This document shows, piece by piece, positions 31,088 through 39,185 of a stretch of DNA of 64,000 nt. Source of the stretch: Nocardioides sp. 503. Its GTDB lineage: Bacteria; Actinomycetota; Actinomycetes; Propionibacteriales; Nocardioidaceae. Location of the stretch: contig NZ_SPUI01000001.1 of the NCBI RefSeq assembly GCF_004522095.1, forward strand, positions 1-64,000, in the 5' to 3' direction. The translations under genes and the position numbers were made by a program. The notes beneath the pieces were generated by a model that saw only the letters and a program-made list of their open reading frames with translations, was not told the DNA's origin and did no database searches. Position 1 is the stretch's first letter; every line of letters starts with the position of its first letter.

Positions 31088-32026
31088 ATGTCGCACTCCA
31101 CCCCGGACCCCAACGACGCGCACGGCTCGGTCTTCGACGGCCTGCTCGGCTCCGACGACTCGCAGTGGGCCTTCGGCACCGACTTCGAGGACCCGCTGGC
31201 CGGCGTCGACACGACCATGCCCGAGGGCGTCGCGCCCGACGCGCTGGCGACGTACTGCGTGATGCTCGCCGACGACGCGCTCGTGCTGTCGCACCGGGTG
31301 TCGGAGTGGTGCAGCAACGCCCCGGACCTGGAGGAGGACATCGCGCTGGCCAACATCGCGCTCGACCTCCTCGGCCAGGCGCGGCTGCTGCTGGCGCGCG
31401 CCGCGGCCGCCGACCCGACCGTCGTGCCCGCGCTGCCGGAGGGCTCGCCGGTGCCGCCCGAGGACGCGCTCGCGTTCTTCCGCGAGGCCGGCGACTTCCG
31501 CAACGTGCGGCTGGCCGAGGTCGACAACGGCGACTTCGCCCACGTGGTGTGCCGGATCCTGCTCTTCGCGACGGTGCGCCTGGCGCTGATGGAGCGGCTG
31601 CGCGAGAGCCGCGACCGGGTGCTAGCCGCGGTCGCAGCCAAGGGTGTCAAGGAGCTGGCCTACCACCGCGACTACGCCGGACGCTGGTTCCTCACGCTCG
31701 CGCAGGGCACCGACGAGTCGCGCCGCCGCCTGGTCGCGGCGCTCGAGGACCTGTGGCCGCTCTATCCCGAGCTGCTCGCCACCCACGCGGTCGAGGACGA
31801 GGTCGCGACGGCCGGGGTGGGCGTCCGCCCCGCCGACGTCGCCGCGGAGGTCGAGGTCGTGCTCGAGCAGGTGCTCGCGATGAGCGCCGTGGAGCGCCCC
31901 GACCGGCGGGCGCTGGCCGGCGTGCGCGGCCGCACCGGCCGCGACGGCCTGCACACCGAGGCGCTCGGCCGGATGCTCGCCGAGATGCAGGTCACCGCCC
32001 GCGCCCACCCGATGGGCCAGTGGTGA
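31088..32026 (+). CDS. paaC: 1,2-phenylacetyl-CoA epoxidase subunit C
   Basis: A 312-residue structural partner of PaaA with the same ferritin-like fold but without a full diiron site. LADDALVLSHRVSEWCSNAP, DLEEDIALANIALDLLGQAR and ELAYHRDYAGRWFLTLAQGT are typical. It has an extra N-terminal stretch of about 45 polar residues (DPNDAHGSVFDGLLGSDDSQ and following) as in other actinobacteria. The gene ends within a 14-bp tandem duplication that also contains the paaD start region. Confidence 0.95.
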   Translation: MSHSTPDPNDAHGSVFDGLLGSDDSQWAFGTDFEDPLAGVDTTMPEGVAPDALATYCVMLADDALVLSHRVSEWCSNAPDLEEDIALANIALDLLGQARLLLARAAAADPTVVPALPEGSPVPPEDALAFFREAGDFRNVRLAEVDNGDFAHVVCRILLFATVRLALMERLRESRDRVLAAVAAKGVKELAYHRDYAGRWFLTLAQGTDESRRRLVAALEDLWPLYPELLATHAVEDEVATAGVGVRPADVAAEVEVVLEQVLAMSAVERPDRRALAGVRGRTGRDGLHTEALGRMLAEMQVTARAHPMGQW

Positions 32027-32036
32027 AGGGCCAGTG

Positions 32037-32543
32037 GTGAGCACGATGACGCAGGCGCTGACGGCGTACGACGTCGCGCGGACGGTCACCGACCCGGAGA
32101 TGCCCATGCTGACGCTCGAGGACCTGGGCGTGCTGCGCGAGGTCACGGAGGAGGGCGGCGCGGTGATCGTGGCGATCACCCCGACCTACTCCGGCTGCCC
32201 CGCCATGGCGACGATGCGCGACGACCTCGTGCACCGGCTGCGCGACGCCGGCTACGACGACGTGCGGGTGCGCGTGGAGCTGGAGCCCGCGTGGTCCAGC
32301 GACTGGATCACCGAGCGCGGGCGCGCGGCGCTCGCCGAGCACGGCATCTCGCCCCCGGGTCCCGCAGACCACCGCGCCGGCCCGGTCGTGCTCAACCTGT
32401 TGCCCACCCGCCGCGCCCTGCACTGCCCGCGCTGCGGCGCGGCCGAGGTCGAGCTGACGTCGGAGTTCGGGGCGACGGCCTGCAAGGCGCTCTACCGCTG
32501 CACGGCCTGCCTCGAGCCGTTCGAGCACGTCAAGGAGATCTGA
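32037..32543 (+). CDS. paaD: PaaD, maturation factor of the phenylacetyl-CoA epoxidase
   Basis: A 168-residue protein of the MIP18/SufT-like family that helps assemble metal centres of the epoxidase. The N-terminal domain has TVTDPEMPMLTLEDLGVLRE and ITPTYSGCPAMATMRDDLVH with the conserved Cys. The C-terminal part carries four Cys in CPRCG and YRCTACLEPF, a probable metal-binding knuckle. GTG 32037 is preferred, as AAGGG lies 6 nt upstream; GTG 32034 and ATG 32046 are alternatives. The start region is a second copy of the paaC end (14-bp repeat). paaE overlaps its stop. Confidence 0.93.
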   Translation: MSTMTQALTAYDVARTVTDPEMPMLTLEDLGVLREVTEEGGAVIVAITPTYSGCPAMATMRDDLVHRLRDAGYDDVRVRVELEPAWSSDWITERGRAALAEHGISPPGPADHRAGPVVLNLLPTRRALHCPRCGAAEVELTSEFGATACKALYRCTACLEPFEHVKEI

Positions 32544-33640
32544 TGTCCCTCGCCGCCAAGGCCCCCGCCCGCGTGGGCCGGGTGCAGCCGGTCTTCCACA
32601 CGCTCACCGTCGCCGCGGTCGAGCGGCTGACCGACGACTCCGCCGCCGTCACCTTCGACGTGCCTGAGGATCTGCGCGAGGCCTTCGCCTTCGCGGCCGG
32701 TCAGTCGCTGACGCTGCGGCGCACGATCGAGGGCCAGGAGCACCGCCGCACCTACTCGATCTGCGCCCCCGTGGGCGACCTCCCGCGGGTCGGGGTGCGC
32801 GAGATCCCCGACGGCCTCTTCTCCTCGTGGCTGGTGCGCGGGGTGCGCCCGGGCGACGAGGTCGAGGTGCAGACGCCGACCGGCAGCTTCCGCGCCGACC
32901 CGGCCGAGGGTGGGCGCCACCTCTGCATCGCCGCCGGCTCCGGCATCACGCCGATGCTCTCGATCGCGAGCACGGTCCTGGCCGGCCACCCCGAAGCCGA
33001 GGTGACCCTGCTCTACGGCAACCGCACCAGCGGCTCCGTGATGTTCGCCGAGGAGCTCGGCGACCTGAAGAACCGACACGGGCAGCGCTTCCGGCTCTCC
33101 CACGTGCTCAGCCGCGAGCCGCGCGACGCCGAGCTGTTCTCCGGTCGCCTCGACGCCGACCGGCTGCGCCGGCTGCTGTCGGTGCTCGTGCCCGTGCGCG
33201 CGATGGACCACGTCTGGCTGTGCGGGCCGTTCGCGATGATCAACGACGCGCGTGAGGTGCTGGCCGAGCTGGGCGTCCCGGAGGAGCGGGTGCACTTCGA
33301 GCTCTTCTACGTCGACGAGCCGCCGCCCGAGCTGGTCCGCGAGATCGCCGTCGCCGACGGCGAGACCAGCGACGTGACCGTGGTGCTCGACGGGCTGTCG
33401 GCCACGGCGCCGATGCCGCGCGGCCAGGCGATCCTCGACGGCGCCCAGGCCACCCGCTCGGACCTGCCGTTCGCCTGCAAGGGTGGCGTGTGCGGCACTT
33501 GCCGCGCGCTCGTGCGGGAGGGAGAGGTCGACATGCGTCGCAACTACGCGCTGGAGAAGGCGGAGGTCGAGGCGGGCTTCGTGCTCACCTGCCAGTCCTA
33601 CCCGGTGAGCGACGTGCTCACCGTCGACTTCGACGCATGA
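32543..33640 (+). CDS. paaE: 1,2-phenylacetyl-CoA epoxidase reductase subunit E
   Basis: A 365-residue electron-transfer subunit. The N-terminal ferredoxin-NADP reductase part has the FAD motif HRRTYSICAPVG (R-x-Y-S) and the NAD(P) motif IAAGSGITPMLSIASTVLAG, then VWLCGPFAMINDAREVL. The C-terminal 2Fe-2S domain carries ACKGGVCGTCRALV and a fourth Cys in VLTCQSYPVSD. It passes electrons from NADPH to the PaaA diiron centre. ATG 32543 overlaps the paaD stop by one base. Confidence 0.95.
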   Translation: MSLAAKAPARVGRVQPVFHTLTVAAVERLTDDSAAVTFDVPEDLREAFAFAAGQSLTLRRTIEGQEHRRTYSICAPVGDLPRVGVREIPDGLFSSWLVRGVRPGDEVEVQTPTGSFRADPAEGGRHLCIAAGSGITPMLSIASTVLAGHPEAEVTLLYGNRTSGSVMFAEELGDLKNRHGQRFRLSHVLSREPRDAELFSGRLDADRLRRLLSVLVPVRAMDHVWLCGPFAMINDAREVLAELGVPEERVHFELFYVDEPPPELVREIAVADGETSDVTVVLDGLSATAPMPRGQAILDGAQATRSDLPFACKGGVCGTCRALVREGEVDMRRNYALEKAEVEAGFVLTCQSYPVSDVLTVDFDA

Positions 33641-34377
33641 GCGTCCTGCTCGTCGAGGAGTCCGACGACCGGGTCGTCCTGCGGCTCAACCGCCCCGAGG
33701 CACGCAACGCCATCGACCAGGAGATGGTCGATGCCCTGCACGACGCGTGCGCGCTGCTCGAGCGGCACCCTCGGGTGGCGCTGCTGGGCGGCGAGGGCGG
33801 CACGTTCGCGGCCGGCGCCGACATCGGCCAGCTGCGCGAACGCCGCCGCGACGACGCCCTGCGCGGCATCAACTCCGGCATCTTCGACCGGGTGCGACGG
33901 CTGCCGATGCCGGTGATCGCGCTGGTCGAGGGCTACGCGCTCGGTGGTGGCGCGGAGCTGGCCTACGCCTGCGACTTCCGCCTGGGCACGCCCACCACCA
34001 AGATCGGCAACCCCGAGCCCGGCCTGGGGATCCTCGCCGCGGCCGGAGCCAGCTGGCGCCTGGCCGAGCTGGTGGGGGAGCCCCTCGCCAAGGAGGTGCT
34101 GCTCGCCGGCCGCGTGCTGGACGCCGCCGAGGCTCACGCCGTACGGCTGCTCAACGAGGTGGTGGAGCCCGACGACCTGCTGGCCGCCGGCCACCGGTGG
34201 GCCGACCGGATCGCGCGCCAGGCGCCGCTCGCCGTACGGCTGACGAAGACGGTGTTCCACGCACCCCGCGAGGCGCACCCGGTCATCGACGACCTCGCGC
34301 AGGCGGTGCTCTTCGAGACCCAGGACAAGCAGGACCGGATGACCGCGTTCCTCGAGCGCAAGGAGAAGAAGCGATGA
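33637..34377 (+). CDS. enoyl-CoA hydratase/isomerase of the phenylacetate pathway (PaaF/PaaG type)
   Basis: A 246-residue crotonase-fold protein. VVLRLNRPEARNAIDQEMVD opens the fold; the oxyanion hole is at GGTFAAGADIGQLRE; EGYALGGGAELAYACDFRLG holds the first catalytic Glu and GNPEPGLGILAAAGASW the second. It is in the paa operon between paaE and the 3-hydroxyacyl-CoA dehydrogenase, with 4-nt overlaps on both sides. Whether it is the hydratase (PaaF) or the epoxide isomerase (PaaG) cannot be decided by eye; only one crotonase gene is in this operon although the pathway needs both activities. The second homologue at 43688-44485 might supply the other. Confidence 0.88.
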   Translation: MSVLLVEESDDRVVLRLNRPEARNAIDQEMVDALHDACALLERHPRVALLGGEGGTFAAGADIGQLRERRRDDALRGINSGIFDRVRRLPMPVIALVEGYALGGGAELAYACDFRLGTPTTKIGNPEPGLGILAAAGASWRLAELVGEPLAKEVLLAGRVLDAAEAHAVRLLNEVVEPDDLLAAGHRWADRIARQAPLAVRLTKTVFHAPREAHPVIDDLAQAVLFETQDKQDRMTAFLERKEKKR

Positions 34378-35216
34378 CAGTCCCGCAGCGGGTCGGCGTG
34401 CACGGCGGCGGCCGGATGGGGGCCGGGATCGCGCACGCGTTCCTGGTCGCCGGCGCCGAGGTCACCGTCGTCGAGACCGACGAGACCACCGCCTCGGCGG
34501 CGCGCGAGCGGGTGGCCACGAGCCTGGCACGGGCGCAGGAGCGGGGCGGCCTGTCGGAGCCCGTCGACGCCGTCGCCTCCCGGCTGAGCGTCGCGACGGA
34601 CGCGTCCGCGTTCGCCGGGTGCGCGCTCGTGGTGGAGGCCGTGCCCGAGGACGTGGCGCTCAAGACCCGTGTCCTGCAGGCGATCGAGGCCGCTGCCCCC
34701 GACGCGGTCGTCGCGAGCAACACCAGCTCGCTGTCGATCGACGGCCTCGCCGAGGGCCTGGCCCGGCCCGAGCGCTTCCTCGGCCTGCACTTCTTCAACC
34801 CGGTGCCGGCCAGCGACCTCGTCGAGATCGTCGTCGGCAGCCGCACCGCACCCGACCTCGTCACCGAGGCGCAGGGCTGGGTCGAGGGCCTCGGCAAGAC
34901 CGCAGTCACCGTCACCGACTCGCCCGGCTTCGCCAGCAGCCGCCTCGGCGTCGCGATCGCGCTGGAGGCGATGCGGATGCTCGAGGACGGCGTCGCCAGC
35001 GCGGCCGACATCGACACCGCCATGACCCTGGGCTACCGGCACCCGGTCGGGCCACTGCGGACGACCGACATCGTCGGGCTCGACGTGCGCCTGGCCATCG
35101 CGGAGCACCTCAGCCGAGAGCTGGGCCCCCGCTTCGAGCCGCCGCAGGTGCTGCGCGACCTCGTGGCCGCCGGACACCTGGGTCGCAAGACGGGACAGGG
35201 CTTCTACGCGTGGTGA
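34374..35216 (+). CDS. paaH: 3-hydroxyacyl-CoA dehydrogenase
   Basis: A 280-residue single-domain 3-hydroxyacyl-CoA dehydrogenase. NAD motif GVHGGGRMGAGIAHAFLVAG at residue 8; catalytic His in FLGLHFFNPVPASDLVEIV with Asn in SNTSSLSI; C-terminal VGPLRTTDIVGLDVRLAIAE and GRKTGQGFYAW. In the phenylacetate pathway PaaH oxidises 3-hydroxyadipyl-CoA. Its ATG overlaps the hydratase stop and its own stop overlaps the thioesterase start. The normal partner thiolase PaaJ is not in the window. Confidence 0.9.
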   Translation: MTVPQRVGVHGGGRMGAGIAHAFLVAGAEVTVVETDETTASAARERVATSLARAQERGGLSEPVDAVASRLSVATDASAFAGCALVVEAVPEDVALKTRVLQAIEAAAPDAVVASNTSSLSIDGLAEGLARPERFLGLHFFNPVPASDLVEIVVGSRTAPDLVTEAQGWVEGLGKTAVTVTDSPGFASSRLGVAIALEAMRMLEDGVASAADIDTAMTLGYRHPVGPLRTTDIVGLDVRLAIAEHLSRELGPRFEPPQVLRDLVAAGHLGRKTGQGFYAW

Positions 35217-35641
35217 CCCCGGCCGACCAGGAGCTCGCGGAGCGCAGCGTCGCCCGCATGTGGTCCGGCGACGCGGCGAGCGGGGCGCTCGGCATGCGGC
35301 TGCTCGAGGTGGCGCCCGGCAGGGCGGTCGTGACGATGACCGTGCGCGAGGACATGGTCAACGGCTGGGGCCTCGCCCACGGTGGGCTGATCGCCTCGCT
35401 GGCCGACTCGGCGTTCGCGGCGGCCTGCAACTCCCGCGGGACCGTCACCGTCGCCGCCGGCTTCGACATCACCTTCCTGGAGTCGGCGAGGCTCGGCGAC
35501 GAGCTCGTCGCGACGGCCGAGGAGCGCGCCCTGCGCGGACGCTCGGGGCTCTACGACGTGTCGGTGCGCCGAGCCGACGGCACGGTCGTGGCGGAGCTGC
35601 GCGGTCGCAGCCGCTCGACGCGGCGGACGATCGAGGACTGA
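35213..35641 (+). CDS. paaI: hydroxyphenylacetyl-CoA thioesterase PaaI
   Basis: A 142-residue hotdog-fold thioesterase that rescues CoA from dead-end phenylacetate intermediates. The active-site loop is GLAHGGLIASLADSAFAAAC with Asn and Asp features of PaaI; FDITFLESARLGDELVATAE follows, and a C-terminal RRADGTVVAELRGRSRST closes the domain. The GTG at 35213 lies in GTGA overlapping the dehydrogenase stop. It is the last gene of the paa operon; the next gene is 117 nt away behind a separate promoter. Confidence 0.92.
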   Translation: MTPADQELAERSVARMWSGDAASGALGMRLLEVAPGRAVVTMTVREDMVNGWGLAHGGLIASLADSAFAAACNSRGTVTVAAGFDITFLESARLGDELVATAEERALRGRSGLYDVSVRRADGTVVAELRGRSRSTRRTIED

Positions 35642-35671
35642 GCGACCCGATCCACGAGTGCGTTCAGCGCA

Positions 35672-35723
35672 TGCCAAGGATGCGAAGGTTGCATTTGTGC
35701 GGGTATCCGAACGCCCCTACCGT
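35672..35723 (+). promoter_or_regulatory. LysR-type-controlled promoter A (aldo/keto reductase)
   Basis: Tandem boxes AAGGATGC (35677-35684) and AAGGTTGC (35686-35693 region) repeat every 9 bp. The TTGC at 35689-35692 lies 24 nt before CTACCGT (-10 TACCGT, 35718-35723). A -35-like TTGTGC is 17 nt upstream of the -10. The same TGC-24-CTA spacing occurs at 37678-37712 and 44635-44669. Confidence 0.6.
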
Positions 35724-35758
35724 CGAGGTGCACGTCCGCCCCGACCACAGGAGACCCC

Positions 35759-36727
35759 ATGCAGCGCGTACCTCTCGGCCAGTCGTCGATCACCGTCAGC
35801 GAGTTCGTCTTCGGGGCCGGCTCGATCGGAGGTGTCGGTACGTCAGCGGCGACACGCGGCCGCGGGATCTCCCCGGAGGAGGGCATGGCGCGCCTCGACG
35901 AGGCCTGGGACGCCGGCGTCCGGCTCATCGACACCGCCGACGCCTACGCCGGTGGGCAGAGCGAGACGACGGTCGGCGAGTGGCTGCAGAGCCGGCCCCG
36001 TGACGAGATGCTGGTGTCGACGAAGGTCGGCCTGGTCAGCCGCCCCGACGGCACCCGCGGGTTCGACAACTGCGCCGGGCACATCGCGCGCCAGCTCGAC
36101 CAGAGCCTTCAACGGCTGGGACGCGTCGACCTGTTCCTCTCCCACGCGCCGGACCCGGTGACGCCGCTGGAGGAGACGGTGACCGCGTTCGCCGAGGCCC
36201 AGGAGGCCGGGCGGATCCAGGGCTATGGCCTCAGCAACGTCAAGGCCGACCGCATCGCCGCCGTCCTGGAGGTGGCCGACCGGCTGGGCCTGCCCCGACC
36301 GGTGATCGTGGAGAACCGGTTGAACCTGCTCGACCGCACCGACGAGGCGGAGGTCCTGCCCCTCGTGGCCGCCGAGGGGATCGGCTACACGCCGTTCTCG
36401 CCGCTGGCCGGAGGCGTCCTGTCGGACCGCTACCTCGACGGCGCGCCGCCCGAGGAGGGCAGTCGGATCGCAGTGGCGGGCGAGATGTACTACACCGGCT
36501 TCTACACGCCCGAGAATCTCGAGCGCGTCGGGCGGCTGCGCGACGTCGCCCGGGAGCTCGAGACGAGCGTCTCGGGCCTCGCGCTCGCCTGGCTGCGCGA
36601 CCACCCCGGCGTGACGGCACCGATCGTCGCGCCCAGCCGGGCGTCGCAGTGGGACGCCGTGCACGAGGCGGGCAGGGTCCGGCTCGACGAGGACGCCCAC
36701 GCGCGCATCTCGCAGATCTTCGCCTGA
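35759..36727 (+). CDS. aldo/keto reductase
   Basis: A 322-residue (beta/alpha)8 oxidoreductase using NADPH. The catalytic Asp-Tyr pair is in VRLIDTADAYAGGQSETTVG, the Lys in MLVSTKVGLVS, and the His in VDLFLSHAPDPVTPLEE. C-terminal cofactor residues are in PIVAPSRASQWDAVHEA. It resembles the pyridoxal/D-threo-aldose group and the YajO-like family; substrate unknown. GGAG lies 7 nt upstream of the ATG. It has its own promoter sharing boxes with the amidase and ABC promoters, so it probably belongs to the LysR-controlled amide cluster rather than to paa. Confidence 0.88.
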   Translation: MQRVPLGQSSITVSEFVFGAGSIGGVGTSAATRGRGISPEEGMARLDEAWDAGVRLIDTADAYAGGQSETTVGEWLQSRPRDEMLVSTKVGLVSRPDGTRGFDNCAGHIARQLDQSLQRLGRVDLFLSHAPDPVTPLEETVTAFAEAQEAGRIQGYGLSNVKADRIAAVLEVADRLGLPRPVIVENRLNLLDRTDEAEVLPLVAAEGIGYTPFSPLAGGVLSDRYLDGAPPEEGSRIAVAGEMYYTGFYTPENLERVGRLRDVARELETSVSGLALAWLRDHPGVTAPIVAPSRASQWDAVHEAGRVRLDEDAHARISQIFA

Positions 36728-36746
36728 AAGGCCGGTCGGCCCCGGG

Positions 36747-37652
36747 TCAGGGGCGGCGGTAGAGCCCCGCGAACGCCTCCCGGACGACCCCGCGCATCCA
36801 GGCGTGGGCCTTGTCGTTGTCGTAGCGCTGGTGCCAGGCCAGGTACAGCGGCACGGGCGGGATGTCGAGCGGGATCGACTTCGTGCGCAGGCCCAAGGAC
36901 TCGATCGTGTCGTGGCACATGTGCTGGGGCACGGCGACGACCAGGTCGCTGTGCCGGACGAAGTACAGCGCTGCGGTGCTGGTGGGCGCCGAGGCCACCA
37001 CCCGGCGCGGGGACTCGAGCCCGTCGAGCGTGACGTCGACGGGGTCGCTCAGCCGTCCTCGCCGCGAGACGATGACGTGGTCGGCGCCGGCGAAGCGGGC
37101 CACCGTCATCCGGCCCCGCAGGAGCGGGTTCTCGGGCCGCATCGCGACGACGAGCTCGTCGTGGCCCAGGAGCTCGGTGCGGATCTCCGGCAGCTCCGGC
37201 TCCGTCGAGCCGATCTCGAGGTCCACCTGGCCGTGACGCAGGTCGTTGGTGTCGCCGCTCGGCTCGGCGAGCAGCCGCACGGACACGTCCGGCGCCTGGT
37301 GCTGCACGGCGTCGAGCAGGCGCGGGCCGATGGCGACGGTGACGGCGTCGTGTCCGCGCAGGGTGAAGACGCGGTCAAGGGTCGCGAGGTCGAGCTCGCG
37401 CTCGGGCGCCAGCGCGGCGCGGGCGCGCTGCACCAGGTCGTGCACCTCACTCTGCACCGCGAGTGCGTGCGGAGTGGGGGTCATCGTGCGCCCGGTCCGG
37501 ACCAGGATCTGGTCGCCGGTGGCGCGACGGATCCGTCCGAGGGTGCGGCTCATGGCGGGCGCCGAGAGGTGCAGGCGGTCCGCCGCGCCGGCGACGCTGC
37601 CCTCCTCGAGCAGGGCGTCCAGGGCGGTGAGCAGGTTCAGATCCAAGTGCAC
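36747..37652 (-). CDS. LysR-family transcriptional regulator
   Basis: A 301-residue regulator. The helix-turn-helix is LDLNLLTALDALLEEGSVAG with ADRLHLSAPAMSRTLGRIRR; the effector domain spans about 90-300 with VTVAIGPRLLDAVQHQAPDV and LVVAVPQHMCHDTIESLG. GTG 37652 is chosen because the family domain begins there; the longer frame to 37694 would run through the shared promoter box. It is divergent from the first amidase and next to the aldo/keto reductase, and is the only LysR gene among the three promoters with matching boxes. It probably activates them in response to the pathway substrate. Confidence 0.9.
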   Translation of the reverse strand: MHLDLNLLTALDALLEEGSVAGAADRLHLSAPAMSRTLGRIRRATGDQILVRTGRTMTPTPHALAVQSEVHDLVQRARAALAPERELDLATLDRVFTLRGHDAVTVAIGPRLLDAVQHQAPDVSVRLLAEPSGDTNDLRHGQVDLEIGSTEPELPEIRTELLGHDELVVAMRPENPLLRGRMTVARFAGADHVIVSRRGRLSDPVDVTLDGLESPRRVVASAPTSTAALYFVRHSDLVVAVPQHMCHDTIESLGLRTKSIPLDIPPVPLYLAWHQRYDNDKAHAWMRGVVREAFAGLYRRP

Positions 37653-37677
37653 GGCGGTAAACCTAGGCGTACCAAGG

Positions 37678-37712
37678 ATGCACTGGCAAGTCATCGTCGG
37701 GCCACCTACGTT
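37678..37712 (+). promoter_or_regulatory. LysR-type-controlled promoter B (first amidase)
   Basis: ATGC (37678-37681) lies 24 nt before CTACGTT; the -10 is TACGTT (37707-37712) and a -35-like TGGCAA lies 17 nt upstream of it. ATGCACTGG here is identical to promoter C, and CCAAGGATGC is shared with promoter A. It is in the lysR/amidase divergent region, the standard place for a LysR site. Confidence 0.6.
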
Positions 37713-37744
37713 CGTGTCACCACCCGACCGAGACGAGGAGTCCC

Positions 37745-39184
37745 ATGGAGATCTGGCAGCTGGGCGCGACCGAGGTCGCGCTCGCCCTGCGGACCGGCGC
37801 CCTGTCGTCCGAGGAGGTCACCCGGGCCGTGCTCGACCGCGTCGAGGACGTCAACCCGACGGTCAACGCCCTGGTCGAGGTCCACACCGAGACGGCGCTG
37901 GACCAGGCCCGGCTGGCGGACGACCGGCGCCGGCGAGGTGAGCCCCTCGGAGCTCTCCACGGCGTCCCGGTGACGACCAAGATGAACACCAACGTCGAGG
38001 GACTCCCGACCACGGACGGCGTGGCGGCCTACGCCGACCACGTCGCGTCGGAGACCGACCCACAGGCGGCGAGCCTGCTGGCGGCGGGGGCGGTGCTGGT
38101 CGGGCGCACCAACTGTCCTCCCTTCGCCACCCGGTGGACCACCGAGAGCGACTTCTACGGCGCCACGCTCAACCCGTTCGACCCCGCGGTGACCCCGGGC
38201 GGGTCCAGCGGCGGTGCCGCCGCCGCGGTCGCCACCGGGATGGGCTTCCTGGCCCAGGGCAACGACATCGGCGGGTCCATCCGCTATCCCGCCGCCTGCT
38301 GCGGCGTCGTCGGGCTGCGCCCCGGCGCCGGGCGCATCCCGTCCTGGGCCGGCTCCCCGTCCTTCGACCCCCCGATGTCGGTCCAGGCCTTCGTCGCCCA
38401 GGGCCCGATCGCGCGCAGCATCGCGGACCTCCGCCTCGGACTGGCCGCGATGGAGCGCTACGACCCCCGCGACCCGCGCGCCGTGGCCGGCGTCAGCCGC
38501 ATCCCGCGTTCCACGGGACGCCCGCGCGTCGCCGTGGTCACCGACCCCGGCCCCGGGAGCGTCCTCACCGGCGCCACCGGCGAGGACGCGGCGGCCGCGA
38601 CCCAGGTCGCCGCGGGCTGGCTCTCCGACGCCGGGTACGACGTCGAGGAGGTGTCCCTGCCCCTCCTCGGTGAGGCGTCGCGACTGTGGTGGCAGCTGGC
38701 GCTCACCGAGTTCGCCGTCGCCCTCAAGGCCGAGGTGGCCCGCGTCGCCGAGCCGGGCTACCGCGTCTTCTTCGACCTCATGTACGACGTCTACGACCAG
38801 GAGTTCGGCTCGGTCGACCTGCCGCAGTTCATCGCCGGCTGGTCGCGCCGCGGGATGCTCCAGCGCGAGCTCTCGGTCTTCATGGACCGCTACCCGCTGA
38901 TCCTCACACCGGTGTCGGGGGAACCGCCGTTCGTCATGGGCGCGGACGCGGAGAGCGTCTCGCGCTCCGCCGAGCTCATGGGCCACCAGTGGCCCTCGAT
39001 GTCGGTCGCGCTGCTCGGCGTACCCGCGCTGGGGCTGCCGGCGGTCTCGGGCGCGGGTGCTCCGCTCGGCGTCCAGGTCATCGGCCGCCCGTTCGAGGAG
39101 GACGCCGTCCTCTCCGCTGGCGAGGTCATCGAGTCCCGCCTCGGGGTGCTCACCCCGCTCAACCCCCGCACCGGAGGTGCCTAG
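37745..39184 (+). CDS. amidase signature enzyme (first of two)
   Basis: A 479-residue amidase of the Ser-cisSer-Lys class that hydrolyses carboxamides. The Lys is in GVPVTTKMNTNVEG (about residue 79), the cis-Ser in PGGSSGGAAAAVATGM and the nucleophile Ser in GNDIGGSIRYPAACCGVVG. SVALLGVPALGLPAVSG and LGVQVIGRPFEEDAVLS are family ends. It is close in type to aryl- or acylamide amidases rather than to GatA, but substrate cannot be set. It is the first gene of a four-gene run with GTG and ATG overlaps, and its GAGGAG site precedes the ATG by 5 nt. Confidence 0.92.
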   Translation: MEIWQLGATEVALALRTGALSSEEVTRAVLDRVEDVNPTVNALVEVHTETALDQARLADDRRRRGEPLGALHGVPVTTKMNTNVEGLPTTDGVAAYADHVASETDPQAASLLAAGAVLVGRTNCPPFATRWTTESDFYGATLNPFDPAVTPGGSSGGAAAAVATGMGFLAQGNDIGGSIRYPAACCGVVGLRPGAGRIPSWAGSPSFDPPMSVQAFVAQGPIARSIADLRLGLAAMERYDPRDPRAVAGVSRIPRSTGRPRVAVVTDPGPGSVLTGATGEDAAAATQVAAGWLSDAGYDVEEVSLPLLGEASRLWWQLALTEFAVALKAEVARVAEPGYRVFFDLMYDVYDQEFGSVDLPQFIAGWSRRGMLQRELSVFMDRYPLILTPVSGEPPFVMGADAESVSRSAELMGHQWPSMSVALLGVPALGLPAVSGAGAPLGVQVIGRPFEEDAVLSAGEVIESRLGVLTPLNPRTGGA

Positions 39185-39185
39185 C

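Noticed and set aside
36747-37694. LysR start at 37694
   Set aside because: The added residues (MTCQCILGTP...) are not family-like and the extension lies in the shared promoter box; GTG 37652 fits the LysR N-terminus.
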